Below are positions 1-5,203 of a stretch of 5,710 nucleotides of DNA, one piece after another. Each line of letters opens with the position of its first letter. The first letter of the stretch is position 1. Both the position numbers and the translations under genes were made by a program. The DNA is from Bacillota bacterium (GTDB lineage: Bacteria; Bacillota; Clostridia; Clostridiales; Clostridiaceae), in the NCBI GenBank assembly GCA_023451395.1, contig JAEXZL010000053.1:1-5710 (forward strand), written 5' to 3'. The notes beneath the pieces are model-generated. The model saw nothing but the letters and a program-made list of their open reading frames with translations, searched no databases and was not told the origin of the DNA.

Positions 1-42
1 CAGAGCTTTTCTCTCTGGTGGAATTTTTCTTGATCTTGCCAT
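1..42 (-). CDS. Start of an unidentified gene (N-terminal 14 codons only)
   Basis: An ATG at 42-40 opens a frame that runs off the left edge, reading MARSRKIPPERKAL. A perfect AGGAGG (56-51) lies 8 nt upstream, which is ideal spacing and the main reason to believe the start. The visible peptide is basic and soluble. It loosely recalls the N-terminus of small DNA-binding proteins such as alpha/beta-type spore proteins, but 14 residues cannot decide this and no function is assigned. It follows the membrane-anchored protein gene on the same strand after 49 bp. Its ribosome binding site lies in the 3' arm of the strong hairpin at 45-89. Confidence 0.55.
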   Translation of the reverse strand, partial: MARSRKIPPERKAL

Positions 43-44
43 AT

Positions 45-89
45 AAAAAACCTCCTAGATTAATTTTATTTTACCATTAATCCAGAAGG
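45..89 (-). terminator. Strong hairpin plus U6, containing the next gene's ribosome binding site
   Basis: On the minus strand, 89-76 can pair with 64-51 over 14 consecutive base pairs (two of them G-U) around an 11-nt loop. Six U (50-45) follow at once. This is the form of a rho-independent terminator and lies 2 nt after the stop codon of the preceding gene. The 3' arm contains the AGGAGG of the ORF starting at 42. The element may therefore end transcription, hide that ribosome binding site, or both. Confidence 0.7.
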
Positions 90-91
90 TC

Positions 92-568
92 TTATTTGTT
101 ATTTACACAAAAATTTTTACAGTCTCGATTTCCCTCCATAATCTTGTTAAAACTTTCATGTACTATAGTAAATAATTCATCATCTATATTAACAGGCATT
201 CCAGTAATTGTAACAGGCTTAGGAGCTTCCTTTGTTTTACCATAGGTATAATCATTTAGTGCCTTTAATTCTTCAAATTTACTATCTGTTAACTGTACAA
301 GGTAATAGTAATTGTTATCAGCTGCAATATACATTTTGAGAGTATCGTTGCTAGCTACCATATCTGTAAGTAGCTGTATTTGCAGCTTACTATACTCCTT
401 AACATTTTTTTCTGGATTGAAGTCTATAGGTTCATTTGTCTTAGCTTGAGACAGATAAAAATATCCCGTTACAGAGAAAATAAAAATAATAGCTGAAATA
501 ATAACAGCTATAGATAGGTCACGGCTATATAGAGACTTTTTAATAGAAGAAAAAACATTATTACTCAC
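92..568 (-). CDS. Small membrane-anchored protein, function unknown
   Basis: I do not recognise this protein family. The product has about 158 residues. A short basic N-terminus (SIKKSLYSRD) precedes one hydrophobic segment at about residues 18-39 (SIAVIISAIIFIFSVTGYFY), so it is probably a single-pass membrane protein with its C-terminal ~118 residues outside the cell. That part is polar, with a Tyr-rich patch (NNYYYLVQL) and a terminal pair of cysteines (DCKNFC) that could form a disulfide. I chose the GTG at 568-566 because GAGGTGAT (582-575) lies 6 nt upstream. The frame also opens at a GTG at 577-575, but that codon is inside the Shine-Dalgarno sequence, and an intervening ATG is out of frame and followed directly by TGA. 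A promoter candidate lies at 633-661 and a hairpin terminator directly follows the stop. Confidence 0.75.
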   Translation of the reverse strand: MSNNVFSSIKKSLYSRDLSIAVIISAIIFIFSVTGYFYLSQAKTNEPIDFNPEKNVKEYSKLQIQLLTDMVASNDTLKMYIAADNNYYYLVQLTDSKFEELKALNDYTYGKTKEAPKPVTITGMPVNIDDELFTIVHESFNKIMEGNRDCKNFCVNNK

Positions 569-632
569 ATAAATCACCTCTTAATTATAGTTATTGATAA
601 TGATTTATTATCTATATTATATGTTATGGAAA

Positions 633-661
633 ATTATACCATATAAAATATTATATAGAAA
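633..661 (-). promoter_or_regulatory. Candidate sigma-A promoter for the membrane-anchored protein gene
   Basis: On the minus strand a perfect TATAAT (638-633) carries the extended -10 dinucleotide (TGGTATAAT). A weak -35 TTTCTA (661-656) lies 17 bp upstream. The predicted start near 626 gives a leader of roughly 60 nt. A second option further upstream, TTGATA (716-711) and TATAAT (695-690), has a better -35 but only a 15-bp spacer. The region is very AT-rich, so chance matches are likely. Confidence 0.4.
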
Positions 662-743
662 TATGCTCTGCTGATAAAGAGAAATATTAATTATATAAAC
701 ATCACTTTTTTATCAAAGGATAAAAAAGATATACATAAAAATA

Positions 744-793
744 AATCTCCCTGTGGTTAAGTTGTTTCTATGAGAAACTTACACAAGGAGATT
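744..793 (-). terminator. Rho-independent terminator after the YczE-like gene
   Basis: The arms 744-750 (AATCTCC) and 787-793 (GGAGATT) pair perfectly. Inside them TGTG/CACA, TAAG/CTTA and TTTCT/AGAAA continue the stem with small bulges, giving a long hairpin. On the minus strand it is followed by TATTTTTAT. It starts 3 nt after the stop codon of the YczE-like gene. The opposite side is also T-rich, so it could work in both directions, although no plus-strand gene ends here. Confidence 0.75.
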
Positions 794-796
794 ATT

Positions 797-1462
797 TTAT
801 AAATTTTTTTCTTTTTTTCTGGAAGCTGCTATAAGCTTCCAGCTATCAAGGAGACTTTCGTGCTTAACCTCACTAACATTAAAATGAAGGATTTTAAAGG
901 TCCATTGAAGTATAAATCCGATTCCCAGTACAGCTATAATTGTTCCAAGGCCTACCTTTCCGCCTAAAAGCCAGCCTATAATAAGTACTAATCCTTCTAT
1001 AGACCCTCGAATAACTCCTATTGGAATATTCTTAAAGACTTTAGATAAACCAATCATCAAGGAATCTCTTGGACCGGAGCAGAAAGCAGAGCCAATGTAA
1101 AAATAGCTGCCAAGGGAAATTATAAATTGGCCAATTAACAGTAAAATAACTCCAAAGATAAAGTTATCTGCCGGAGGTATGACTTTTACACTTTGAATCA
1201 TATCCACCATTGGTCCAATTAATAGGGTGTTTAGAACAGTGCCTATTCCAATTCTTTCTTTTAAAAAAATCGCTACTAAAAGTATTACTATTCCCGCAAG
1301 AGTTACTATGGTTCCAAAAGAAATACCTGTAATACGAGATAACCCGGAATGAAAAACCTCCCAGGGAGCAAGGCCTACATTACCTTGAATAGTAAAAGCA
1401 ATACCTAATGAAAATAATAATAAACCAAATAATAACCTAATTAATCTGCGAATATACTGCAT
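797..1462 (-). CDS. YczE/YyaS/YitT-type integral membrane protein
   Basis: The 221-residue protein is almost entirely hydrophobic, with about five membrane-spanning segments: roughly residues 7-27, 47-67, 72-90, 101-124 and 148-185. A positively charged N-terminus (RRLIR) suggests that end is cytoplasmic. The GLAPWEVF motif at 30-37 and the CSGPRDSLMIGL stretch at 128-139 resemble the YczE-like family (Bacillus subtilis YczE is a similar-sized relative). The molecular function of that family is poorly known; YczE has been linked to lipopeptide production in Bacillus. The C-terminal ~35 residues are polar and basic (ending SRKKEKNL). The ATG at 1462-1460 is the only good start, but its Shine-Dalgarno (AAGGGG) is about 15 nt away, which is long. 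The gene follows the papain-like gene by 53 bp without a terminator, so the two are probably co-transcribed. Confidence 0.85.
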   Translation of the reverse strand: MQYIRRLIRLLFGLLLFSLGIAFTIQGNVGLAPWEVFHSGLSRITGISFGTIVTLAGIVILLVAIFLKERIGIGTVLNTLLIGPMVDMIQSVKVIPPADNFIFGVILLLIGQFIISLGSYFYIGSAFCSGPRDSLMIGLSKVFKNIPIGVIRGSIEGLVLIIGWLLGGKVGLGTIIAVLGIGFILQWTFKILHFNVSEVKHESLLDSWKLIAASRKKEKNL

Positions 1463-1515
1463 ATGTAAATTTATCAGCCCCTTAATTATTAGAGCATTTT
1501 TTATAGCAAGTAATT

Positions 1516-2151
1516 CTAGTGTCTTATGGCTCTTAATAATAATCTTTTAAAATGATTAATTGTTTCAATGAATATTTCCGCTGTTTTCTGCTTTTGGAAG
1601 AACTCATCCTCCGAGGGAAGTACAGCTTGTACATATTCTTTGAAGCTTCCTTTATATATAATCCTATCCTCTAATTTATCCTCCAGCTCCCTTATATTTA
1701 TGATTTCTTTATAGTCCAAAAGATCTGTAACAAATTCAATACAGGTATAGGCATTTTCAATATTGAGCTTTTTGTGAAAAAGGGAGGTAATTGCACTAAA
1801 GCTATTATAAATTGCTGTGTTTTTATCCTCCATAAATAGAAAAATTTTCTGCTGAGCCCTTGTGTAAGCTAATTCATCTAGGGTCACAGAGCATATTTTA
1901 ATATTTACATCCTTACTATATAAAAGATACCTTGCAGGATTTTCCATAATAAAGCCTCCTGCTAAAGGAGAATTTATGTGATAGCGCCCAAAGGAGTACA
2001 TGGTTTTTAGCTCCTTCTCCAAGGCAATTGAAACATGATTATAAAAATTATTTGTCAAGGTTCTTATTATTTTTCCCATATGGGTATTGGTTTGAGAAAA
2101 TACTATAAAAACCTCTCTTTTATCTTCATGAAGAGTACTGTTTGTCCCCAT
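1516..2151 (-). CDS. Permuted NlpC/P60 (YiiX-like) papain-fold protein
   Basis: The 211-residue protein has no signal peptide or membrane segment and is probably cytoplasmic. A strand-like opening (VFIVFSQT, 14-21) leads to NHVSIALE with His39, and later NAYTCIEFV with Cys137. His before Cys, in H-V-S and T-C-x-E-F-V contexts, is the signature order of the circularly permuted NlpC/P60 group (YiiX/YebB-like). These are thought to act as cysteine hydrolases or acyltransferases on peptide or lipid amide bonds. His39 and Cys137 are the predicted catalytic pair; this is inferred from motifs and no substrate can be named. The C-terminal ~60 residues are charged and helical. The ATG at 2151 has only a modest ribosome binding site (GGTGGG, 4 nt away). 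A promoter candidate lies at 2264-2292, and the YczE-like gene follows in the same direction. Confidence 0.7.
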   Translation of the reverse strand: MGTNSTLHEDKREVFIVFSQTNTHMGKIIRTLTNNFYNHVSIALEKELKTMYSFGRYHINSPLAGGFIMENPARYLLYSKDVNIKICSVTLDELAYTRAQQKIFLFMEDKNTAIYNSFSAITSLFHKKLNIENAYTCIEFVTDLLDYKEIINIRELEDKLEDRIIYKGSFKEYVQAVLPSEDEFFQKQKTAEIFIETINHFKRLLLRAIRH

Positions 2152-2263
2152 TTATCCCACCGCTTTACAAATTAGTATTTAAATATAATTCCATATATAC
2201 CACATACTAGTATATACTAAAATAAACACTCTATGCTATTTTATTTCAGTAATTATTCTTTTT

Positions 2264-2292
2264 ATTATAACATATTGTTCATGAAATCTTAA
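2264..2292 (-). promoter_or_regulatory. Candidate promoter for the papain-like/YczE-like pair
   Basis: On the minus strand, TTAAGA (2292-2287) and a perfect TATAAT (2269-2264) are 17 bp apart. The -10 box is extended (TGTTATAAT). Transcription from about 2257 would leave a leader of roughly 105 nt before the ATG at 2151. That leader includes a 12-bp palindrome, TAGTATATACTA (2208-2219). Confidence 0.45.
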
Positions 2293-2365
2293 GGTACAAT
2301 TCTTTTTATCTTTTTATTCCTTATATCAAATAAAATTCTTCTGATTTATATGCCTTTAAATAATA

Positions 2366-2394
2366 ATGCAAAATCTAGGGATTAGATTTATAAT
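2366..2394 (+). promoter_or_regulatory. Weak candidate promoter for dnaE
   Basis: A perfect TATAAT (2389-2394) lies 35 bp before the dnaE start. The hexamer 17 bp upstream, ATGCAA (2366-2371), matches the -35 consensus at only three positions. The rest of 2152-2428 is AT-rich and shows no gene on either strand. Confidence 0.3.
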
Positions 2395-2414
2395 AGTCTT
2401 ATATTTAAAAAATG

Positions 2415-2421
2415 AAAGGAG
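2415..2421 (+). promoter_or_regulatory. dnaE ribosome binding site, selecting a TTG start
   Basis: AAAGGAG is placed 7 nt before the TTG at 2429-2431. This decides the start. The frame is open further up to an ATG at 2366, but the extra 21 residues (MQNLGIRF...) do not resemble DnaE. From the TTG the protein reads MGDKKFTHLHLHTEYS, which is where DnaE proteins normally begin. Confidence 0.8.
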
Positions 2422-2428
2422 TGATTCC

Positions 2429-3658
2429 TTGGGGGATAAAAAATTCACTCATCTTCATCTCCATACAGAGTATTCTCTCCTAGATGGTTCTGGAAAGATT
2501 CCGAAGCTTATTGAACGGGCTAAAGAGCTGGGTATGGACAGTATTGCTATAACAGATCATGGTGTCATGTATGGCTGTGTGGATTTTTACAAAGAAGCTA
2601 AGGCACAGGGAATAAAACCAATCTTAGGCTGTGAGATTTATGTAGCTTCTAAATCTCTATATATAAAGGAAGCTAGTGATAAGGATAATGAAACCTACCA
2701 TCTGGTGCTTTTAGTTAAGGATCAAGAGGGCTATGAGAACCTTATGAAAATTGTAAGTAAGGCTTCCATTGAAGGCTTCTATTATAAGCCAAGGGTAGAC
2801 CATGAATATTTAAGGGAGCACAGCAGTGGCTTAATTGCCTTAAGTGCTTGCTTAGGTGGTGAGGTTCAGAGCTACATAAGCAGAGGAAGTATTCAAAAGG
2901 CAAAGGAAACAGCGCTATTATATAAGGAAATTTTTACTGAGGGCTTTTATCTTGAGCTTCAGGATCATGGCATTGAGGAGCAGAGGAAGGTAAACAAAGT
3001 TCTCATAGAGATTTCAAAGGAGCTGGATATACCTCTAATAGCCACCAATGATGTTCACTATATCAGGCAGGAGGACAATGTATCTCATGATATTCTTCTC
3101 TGTATACAGACAGGAAAGACAGTAGAAGAGGAAAACAGGATGAGATATCCTTCAGATCAGTTTTATCTTAAATCTCCAGAGGAAATGTGGGAGTTATTCT
3201 CATACATACCAGAGGCACTGGAAAACACTCAAAGAATAGCTGAGCAGTGTAGCTTTGATTTCGAATTTCATGTATCAAAGCTGCCTAAATTCCCGCTACC
3301 AGAAGGAACTGATCCTTATGAATATTTAAGAGAGGTCTGCTACAAGGGAGTAATAGATAGATATCCTGTATTTGAAGAAATAAGGGGTAAGCCCTTTGAT
3401 ATGCAGGAGATAATAAATCTTGGAAATTCTACAGAGGAAGGAAAAAGTATTCTGGAGAGGCTTGAGTATGAGCTAAATATTATCAAGCAGATGGGGTATG
3501 TAGATTACTTCCTTATTGTTTGGGATTTCATTAGATTTGCCAATGAAAATAGCATACCAACTGGTCCAGGCAGGGGGTCCGCTGCAGGTGCTATTGTTGC
3601 CTATGCCTTGGGAATAACAAAAATAGATCCTATTGAGTATAGCTTGATCTTTGAGCGT
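2429..3658 (+). CDS. dnaE: DNA polymerase III alpha subunit (DnaE), exon 1 of 3
   Basis: DnaE is a C-family replicative DNA polymerase catalytic subunit that extends primers at the fork with the beta clamp. In Firmicutes it works alongside PolC. Exon 1 encodes residues 1-410. The PHP domain opens with HLHLHTEYSLLDG (8-20), followed by AITDHGVMYG (40-49), with metal-binding-type histidines, and later TNDVHYI. The palm begins near GPGRGSAAG (379-387). The exon ends at FER (U3658); the next conserved residues, FLNPERVSMPD, are in exon 2 and IDSDF in exon 3. Unspliced, the frame reads ELRCAL and stops at 3677-3679, giving a 416-residue protein without the active site. The joined coding sequence is 2429-3658, 3971-4003 and 5204 onward: 590 residues here, about half of a full-length DnaE. 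It is transcribed away from the minus-strand genes. Confidence 0.95.
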
Positions 3659-3970
3659 GAACTAAGATGCGCTCTTTAAATTGGGTGAATTGCTGGAAAG
3701 CTAAACTTTTTAAAAGCATGCTAATCAGCAGCCAAGTCTGGGAATAGCTTTAAGTACCAGAAAGGTTCAGAGACTAGAGAGATGAGAAGCTAATCAATAA
3801 TTCTCTCCACGAGTGCCCAACATATTGAATATATCTTTTATTATTTAGATTTGTTAAATATTTTATTCAATATGATGATATAGTCCAATCTGAGGTAGAA
3901 ATGACTATCTGATGAAAATGAGGGAAACCTCCAGAGCATGGAATAAAGAGTCCATGGATAATAACCAATG
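3659..3970 (+). ncRNA. Group I self-splicing intron 1 in dnaE (no ORF)
   Basis: This 312-nt intron shows almost the whole group I fold. P1: exon GAGCGU (3653-3658) pairs with guide GCGCUC (3669-3674), with the canonical U-G at the 5' splice site. P10: UAAGA (3663-3667) pairs with UCUUA (3972-3976) of exon 2. P3: 3681-3685 with 3816-3820. P4: UGCUG (3691-3695) with CAGCA (3726-3730). P6: 3737-3741 with 3757-3761. P7: GACUA (3772-3776) with UAGUC (3881-3885). P8: an 11-bp stem, 3821-3831 with 3864-3874. An extra hairpin between P7 and P3 (3777-3782 with 3802-3807) suggests subgroup IA. P9-region hairpins are 3893-3898/3905-3910, a GAAA-capped stem (3920-3931) and 3937-3942/3951-3956. The last base is G3970, as the family requires. 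It contains no endonuclease, so movement would need help from elsewhere. Confidence 0.93.
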
Positions 3971-4003
3971 TTCTTAAATCCTGAAAGAGTCAGCATGCCA
4001 GAT
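3971..4003 (+). CDS. dnaE: dnaE exon 2: 33-nt micro-exon encoding FLNPERVSMPD
   Basis: These 33 bases encode exactly the 11 residues missing between FER (exon 1) and IDSDF (exon 3), in the correct frame. FLNPERVSMPD is among the most conserved stretches of bacterial DnaE. Its final Asp belongs to the PDxDxDF active-site motif, so the peptide is indispensable. The 5' edge is fixed by G3970 and P10 of intron 1. The 3' edge after GAU (4003) is the only position that gives an intact PDIDSDF with a terminal G (5203) in intron 2. Read through into intron 2, the frame stops at 4010-4012. Confidence 0.92.
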
Positions 4004-4009
4004 TGTATT

Positions 4010-4053
4010 TAACTAAGATCAATGTATAAAAGTTTCAATATATACTTAGGTTA
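4010..4053 (+). promoter_or_regulatory. Hairpin in the leader of the intron endonuclease gene
   Basis: UAACUAAG (4010-4017) can pair with CUUAGGUUA (4045-4053) over 8 bp with one bulged G, closing a 27-nt loop. It ends 5 nt before the ribosome binding site of the endonuclease gene and occupies the 5' end of intron 2. It may compact this end so that the ORF can loop out of P1, or it may affect translation. The role is inferred. Confidence 0.4.
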
Positions 4054-4058
4054 TATGT

Positions 4059-4068
4059 GAGGTGATCA
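4059..4068 (+). promoter_or_regulatory. Very strong ribosome binding site of the endonuclease gene
   Basis: GAGGTGATCA is a continuous complement to the 16S rRNA 3' end (which contains GATCACCTC). Its GAGGTG core (4059-4064) lies 7 nt before the ATG at 4072. It shows that the endonuclease is translated on its own and not as an extension of exon 2, whose frame stops at 4010-4012. Confidence 0.75.
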
Positions 4069-4071
4069 CGT

Positions 4072-4908
4072 ATGGCTAGAAAACAAAGAATATCAATAAA
4101 TGAACAGAAGCATATTATTAAGCTTTATGAATATGGTATTAGTACTATCAAAATAGGGGAAATGTATGGATTAAGTTCCTCTACTATAGCTTATTACTTG
4201 TATAAACAAGGAGTTAAGCTTAGGGATAATAGTATAAATAGTAGATTATTTACAGTTAATCATAATTACTTCGAAAAAATAGATAGTGATGATAAAGCTT
4301 ATTGGCTTGGATTTATGTATGCTGATGGGTATGTAGCTTCAAAATCAAATCAAGTAGGATTGACTATATCAAAGAAAGATATAAATCATCTTGAAAAGTT
4401 TAGAAGTTGTTTAGATTGCAATTACCCAATACATACTTATAGATTTTATGGATATTCAAAAGGAAATGAATATTGTAGATTTATAGTAACCAGCAGAAAG
4501 CTTAAGGACGATCTTATAAAACAAGGCTGTATTAAGAATAAAACTAATGTTTTATCTGCTCCAATTATTAGAGAGGACTTAATACCTGATTTTATAAGAG
4601 GATATATAGATGGTGATGGTTGTATAGCATTTACTCATATCAAGGGCTATCCTGACTGGAGAGTTAAAATATGTGGTACTATTGATATCCTTGATTTTAT
4701 AAAAAAATATATTGAAGAAAATGATTTAGCAATAATTAGAAGATATTATGAAAGAAAGCCAGGACAAATTGTAAAGACGTTAGAGCTTACTGGAAATAAT
4801 AGAGTTAAAAAATTCTTAGAGCTTATTTATAAAGATTCTAAGGTTTTTCTAGAAAGAAAATATAATAAATACATTGAGTTGGTTAATTATAACAGTCGAG
4901 CCAAGTAG
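4072..4908 (+). CDS. LAGLIDADG homing endonuclease inside dnaE intron 2
   Basis: The product is a 278-residue site-specific DNA endonuclease. It is expected to cut intronless dnaE at or near the exon 2/exon 3 junction and so promote intron copying by repair. Two LAGLIDADG helices are visible: YWLGFMYADG (77-86, with Asp85) and FIRGYIDGDG (174-183, with Asp182). Their ~97-residue spacing fits a single-chain, two-motif enzyme with one metal-binding acid per half. An N-terminal helix-turn-helix (about 11-50: EQKHIIKLYEYGISTIKIGE, then YGLSSSTIAYYLYKQGVKLR) probably adds DNA contacts. Both acids are present and the frame is intact, so the enzyme is probably active. It may also help splicing, as some LAGLIDADG maturases do, but the sequence cannot show this. 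The TAG at 4906-4908 ends 6 nt before the putative guide sequence of the intron. Confidence 0.92.
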   Translation: MARKQRISINEQKHIIKLYEYGISTIKIGEMYGLSSSTIAYYLYKQGVKLRDNSINSRLFTVNHNYFEKIDSDDKAYWLGFMYADGYVASKSNQVGLTISKKDINHLEKFRSCLDCNYPIHTYRFYGYSKGNEYCRFIVTSRKLKDDLIKQGCIKNKTNVLSAPIIREDLIPDFIRGYIDGDGCIAFTHIKGYPDWRVKICGTIDILDFIKKYIEENDLAIIRRYYERKPGQIVKTLELTGNNRVKKFLELIYKDSKVFLERKYNKYIELVNYNSRAK

Positions 4909-5203
4909 AAATACCTGGTGTTAAGAGCCCTGAATTGCTGAAAAGCCCTTAGAGCACTAAGCACTAAAGCAGAAGGATGAAAGAAGCCTAAATGCGACAG
5001 TTCATAAAAGCTTAGTGATTGGGTAATCAGCAGCCAAGTTCCGAATAGGAAAAGGTTCAACGACTAGTCCAAAGGGACGTAGCCTAGCTAAAGAGCGATG
5101 GCGAAGTGGGGCAGCCTAAACCGTAAAGGTCGGTAGGTGAAGATATAGTCTATACCCACCACAAAAATGGTGTTAAAGTATCTCGAAAGAGAGGGTAGAA
5201 TAG

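Larger units (their letters stand above)
4004..5203 (+). ncRNA. Group I intron 2 in dnaE, carrying a homing endonuclease gene
   Basis: This is a 1200-nt intron whose catalytic core lies after the ORF. P3: GCCCU (4927-4931) with GGGGC (5108-5112). P4: UGCUG (4936-4940) with CAGCA (5028-5032). P5: CACUAAGC (4955-4962) with GCUUAGUG (5010-5017), 8 bp. P6: UUCC (5039-5042) with GGAA (5048-5051). P7: GACUA (5062-5066) with UAGUC (5146-5150). P7.1-like: GUCC/GGAC (5067-5078). P8: around 5115-5137. P9 hairpins: CACCA/UGGUG (5157-5172) and UCUC-GAAA-GAGA (5181-5192). It ends in G5203. The best guide sequence is CUGGUGU (4915-4921), pairing with 3995-4001 of exon 2. It lies after the ORF at nearly the same distance from P4 as in intron 1, which puts the ORF in the P1 loop. 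No U-G pair forms at the 5' splice site, so P1 is the uncertain part. Confidence 0.88.

Noticed and set aside
569..577. GTG at 577 as start of the membrane-anchored protein
   Set aside because: That GTG is part of the Shine-Dalgarno sequence itself; the in-frame GTG at 568 has correct spacing.
2208..2219. Perfect 12-bp palindrome TAGTATATACTA as an operator
   Set aside because: It lies in the leader of the papain-like gene, but such short AT palindromes are common in AT-rich DNA and no second site or regulator gene is visible.
2275..2300. TTGTTC and TACAAT as a dnaE promoter
   Set aside because: The spacer is only 14 bp, too short for a sigma-A promoter.
2366..2428. dnaE starting at the ATG at 2366
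   Set aside because: It has no ribosome binding site and the added residues are not DnaE-like. The TTG at 2429 has AAAGGAG at 7 nt and gives the usual N-terminus.
4003..4029. Alternative P1 for intron 2: UUGUAU (4003-4008) with GUAUAA (4024-4029), with U-G at U4008, and UCAAU (4019-4023) as P10 with AUUGA (5204-5208)
   Set aside because: Cutting after U4008 gives an out-of-frame or altered PDIDSDF. The P10 match fits the 3' splice site and is worth keeping in mind, but this P1 does not preserve the DnaE frame.
3659..5203. dnaE as a pseudogene broken by stop codons, or interrupted by an intein
   Set aside because: The missing 11 residues are present as an intact in-frame micro-exon, group I core pairings flank it, and the interrupting segments contain stops in the dnaE frame. 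An intein would stay in frame.
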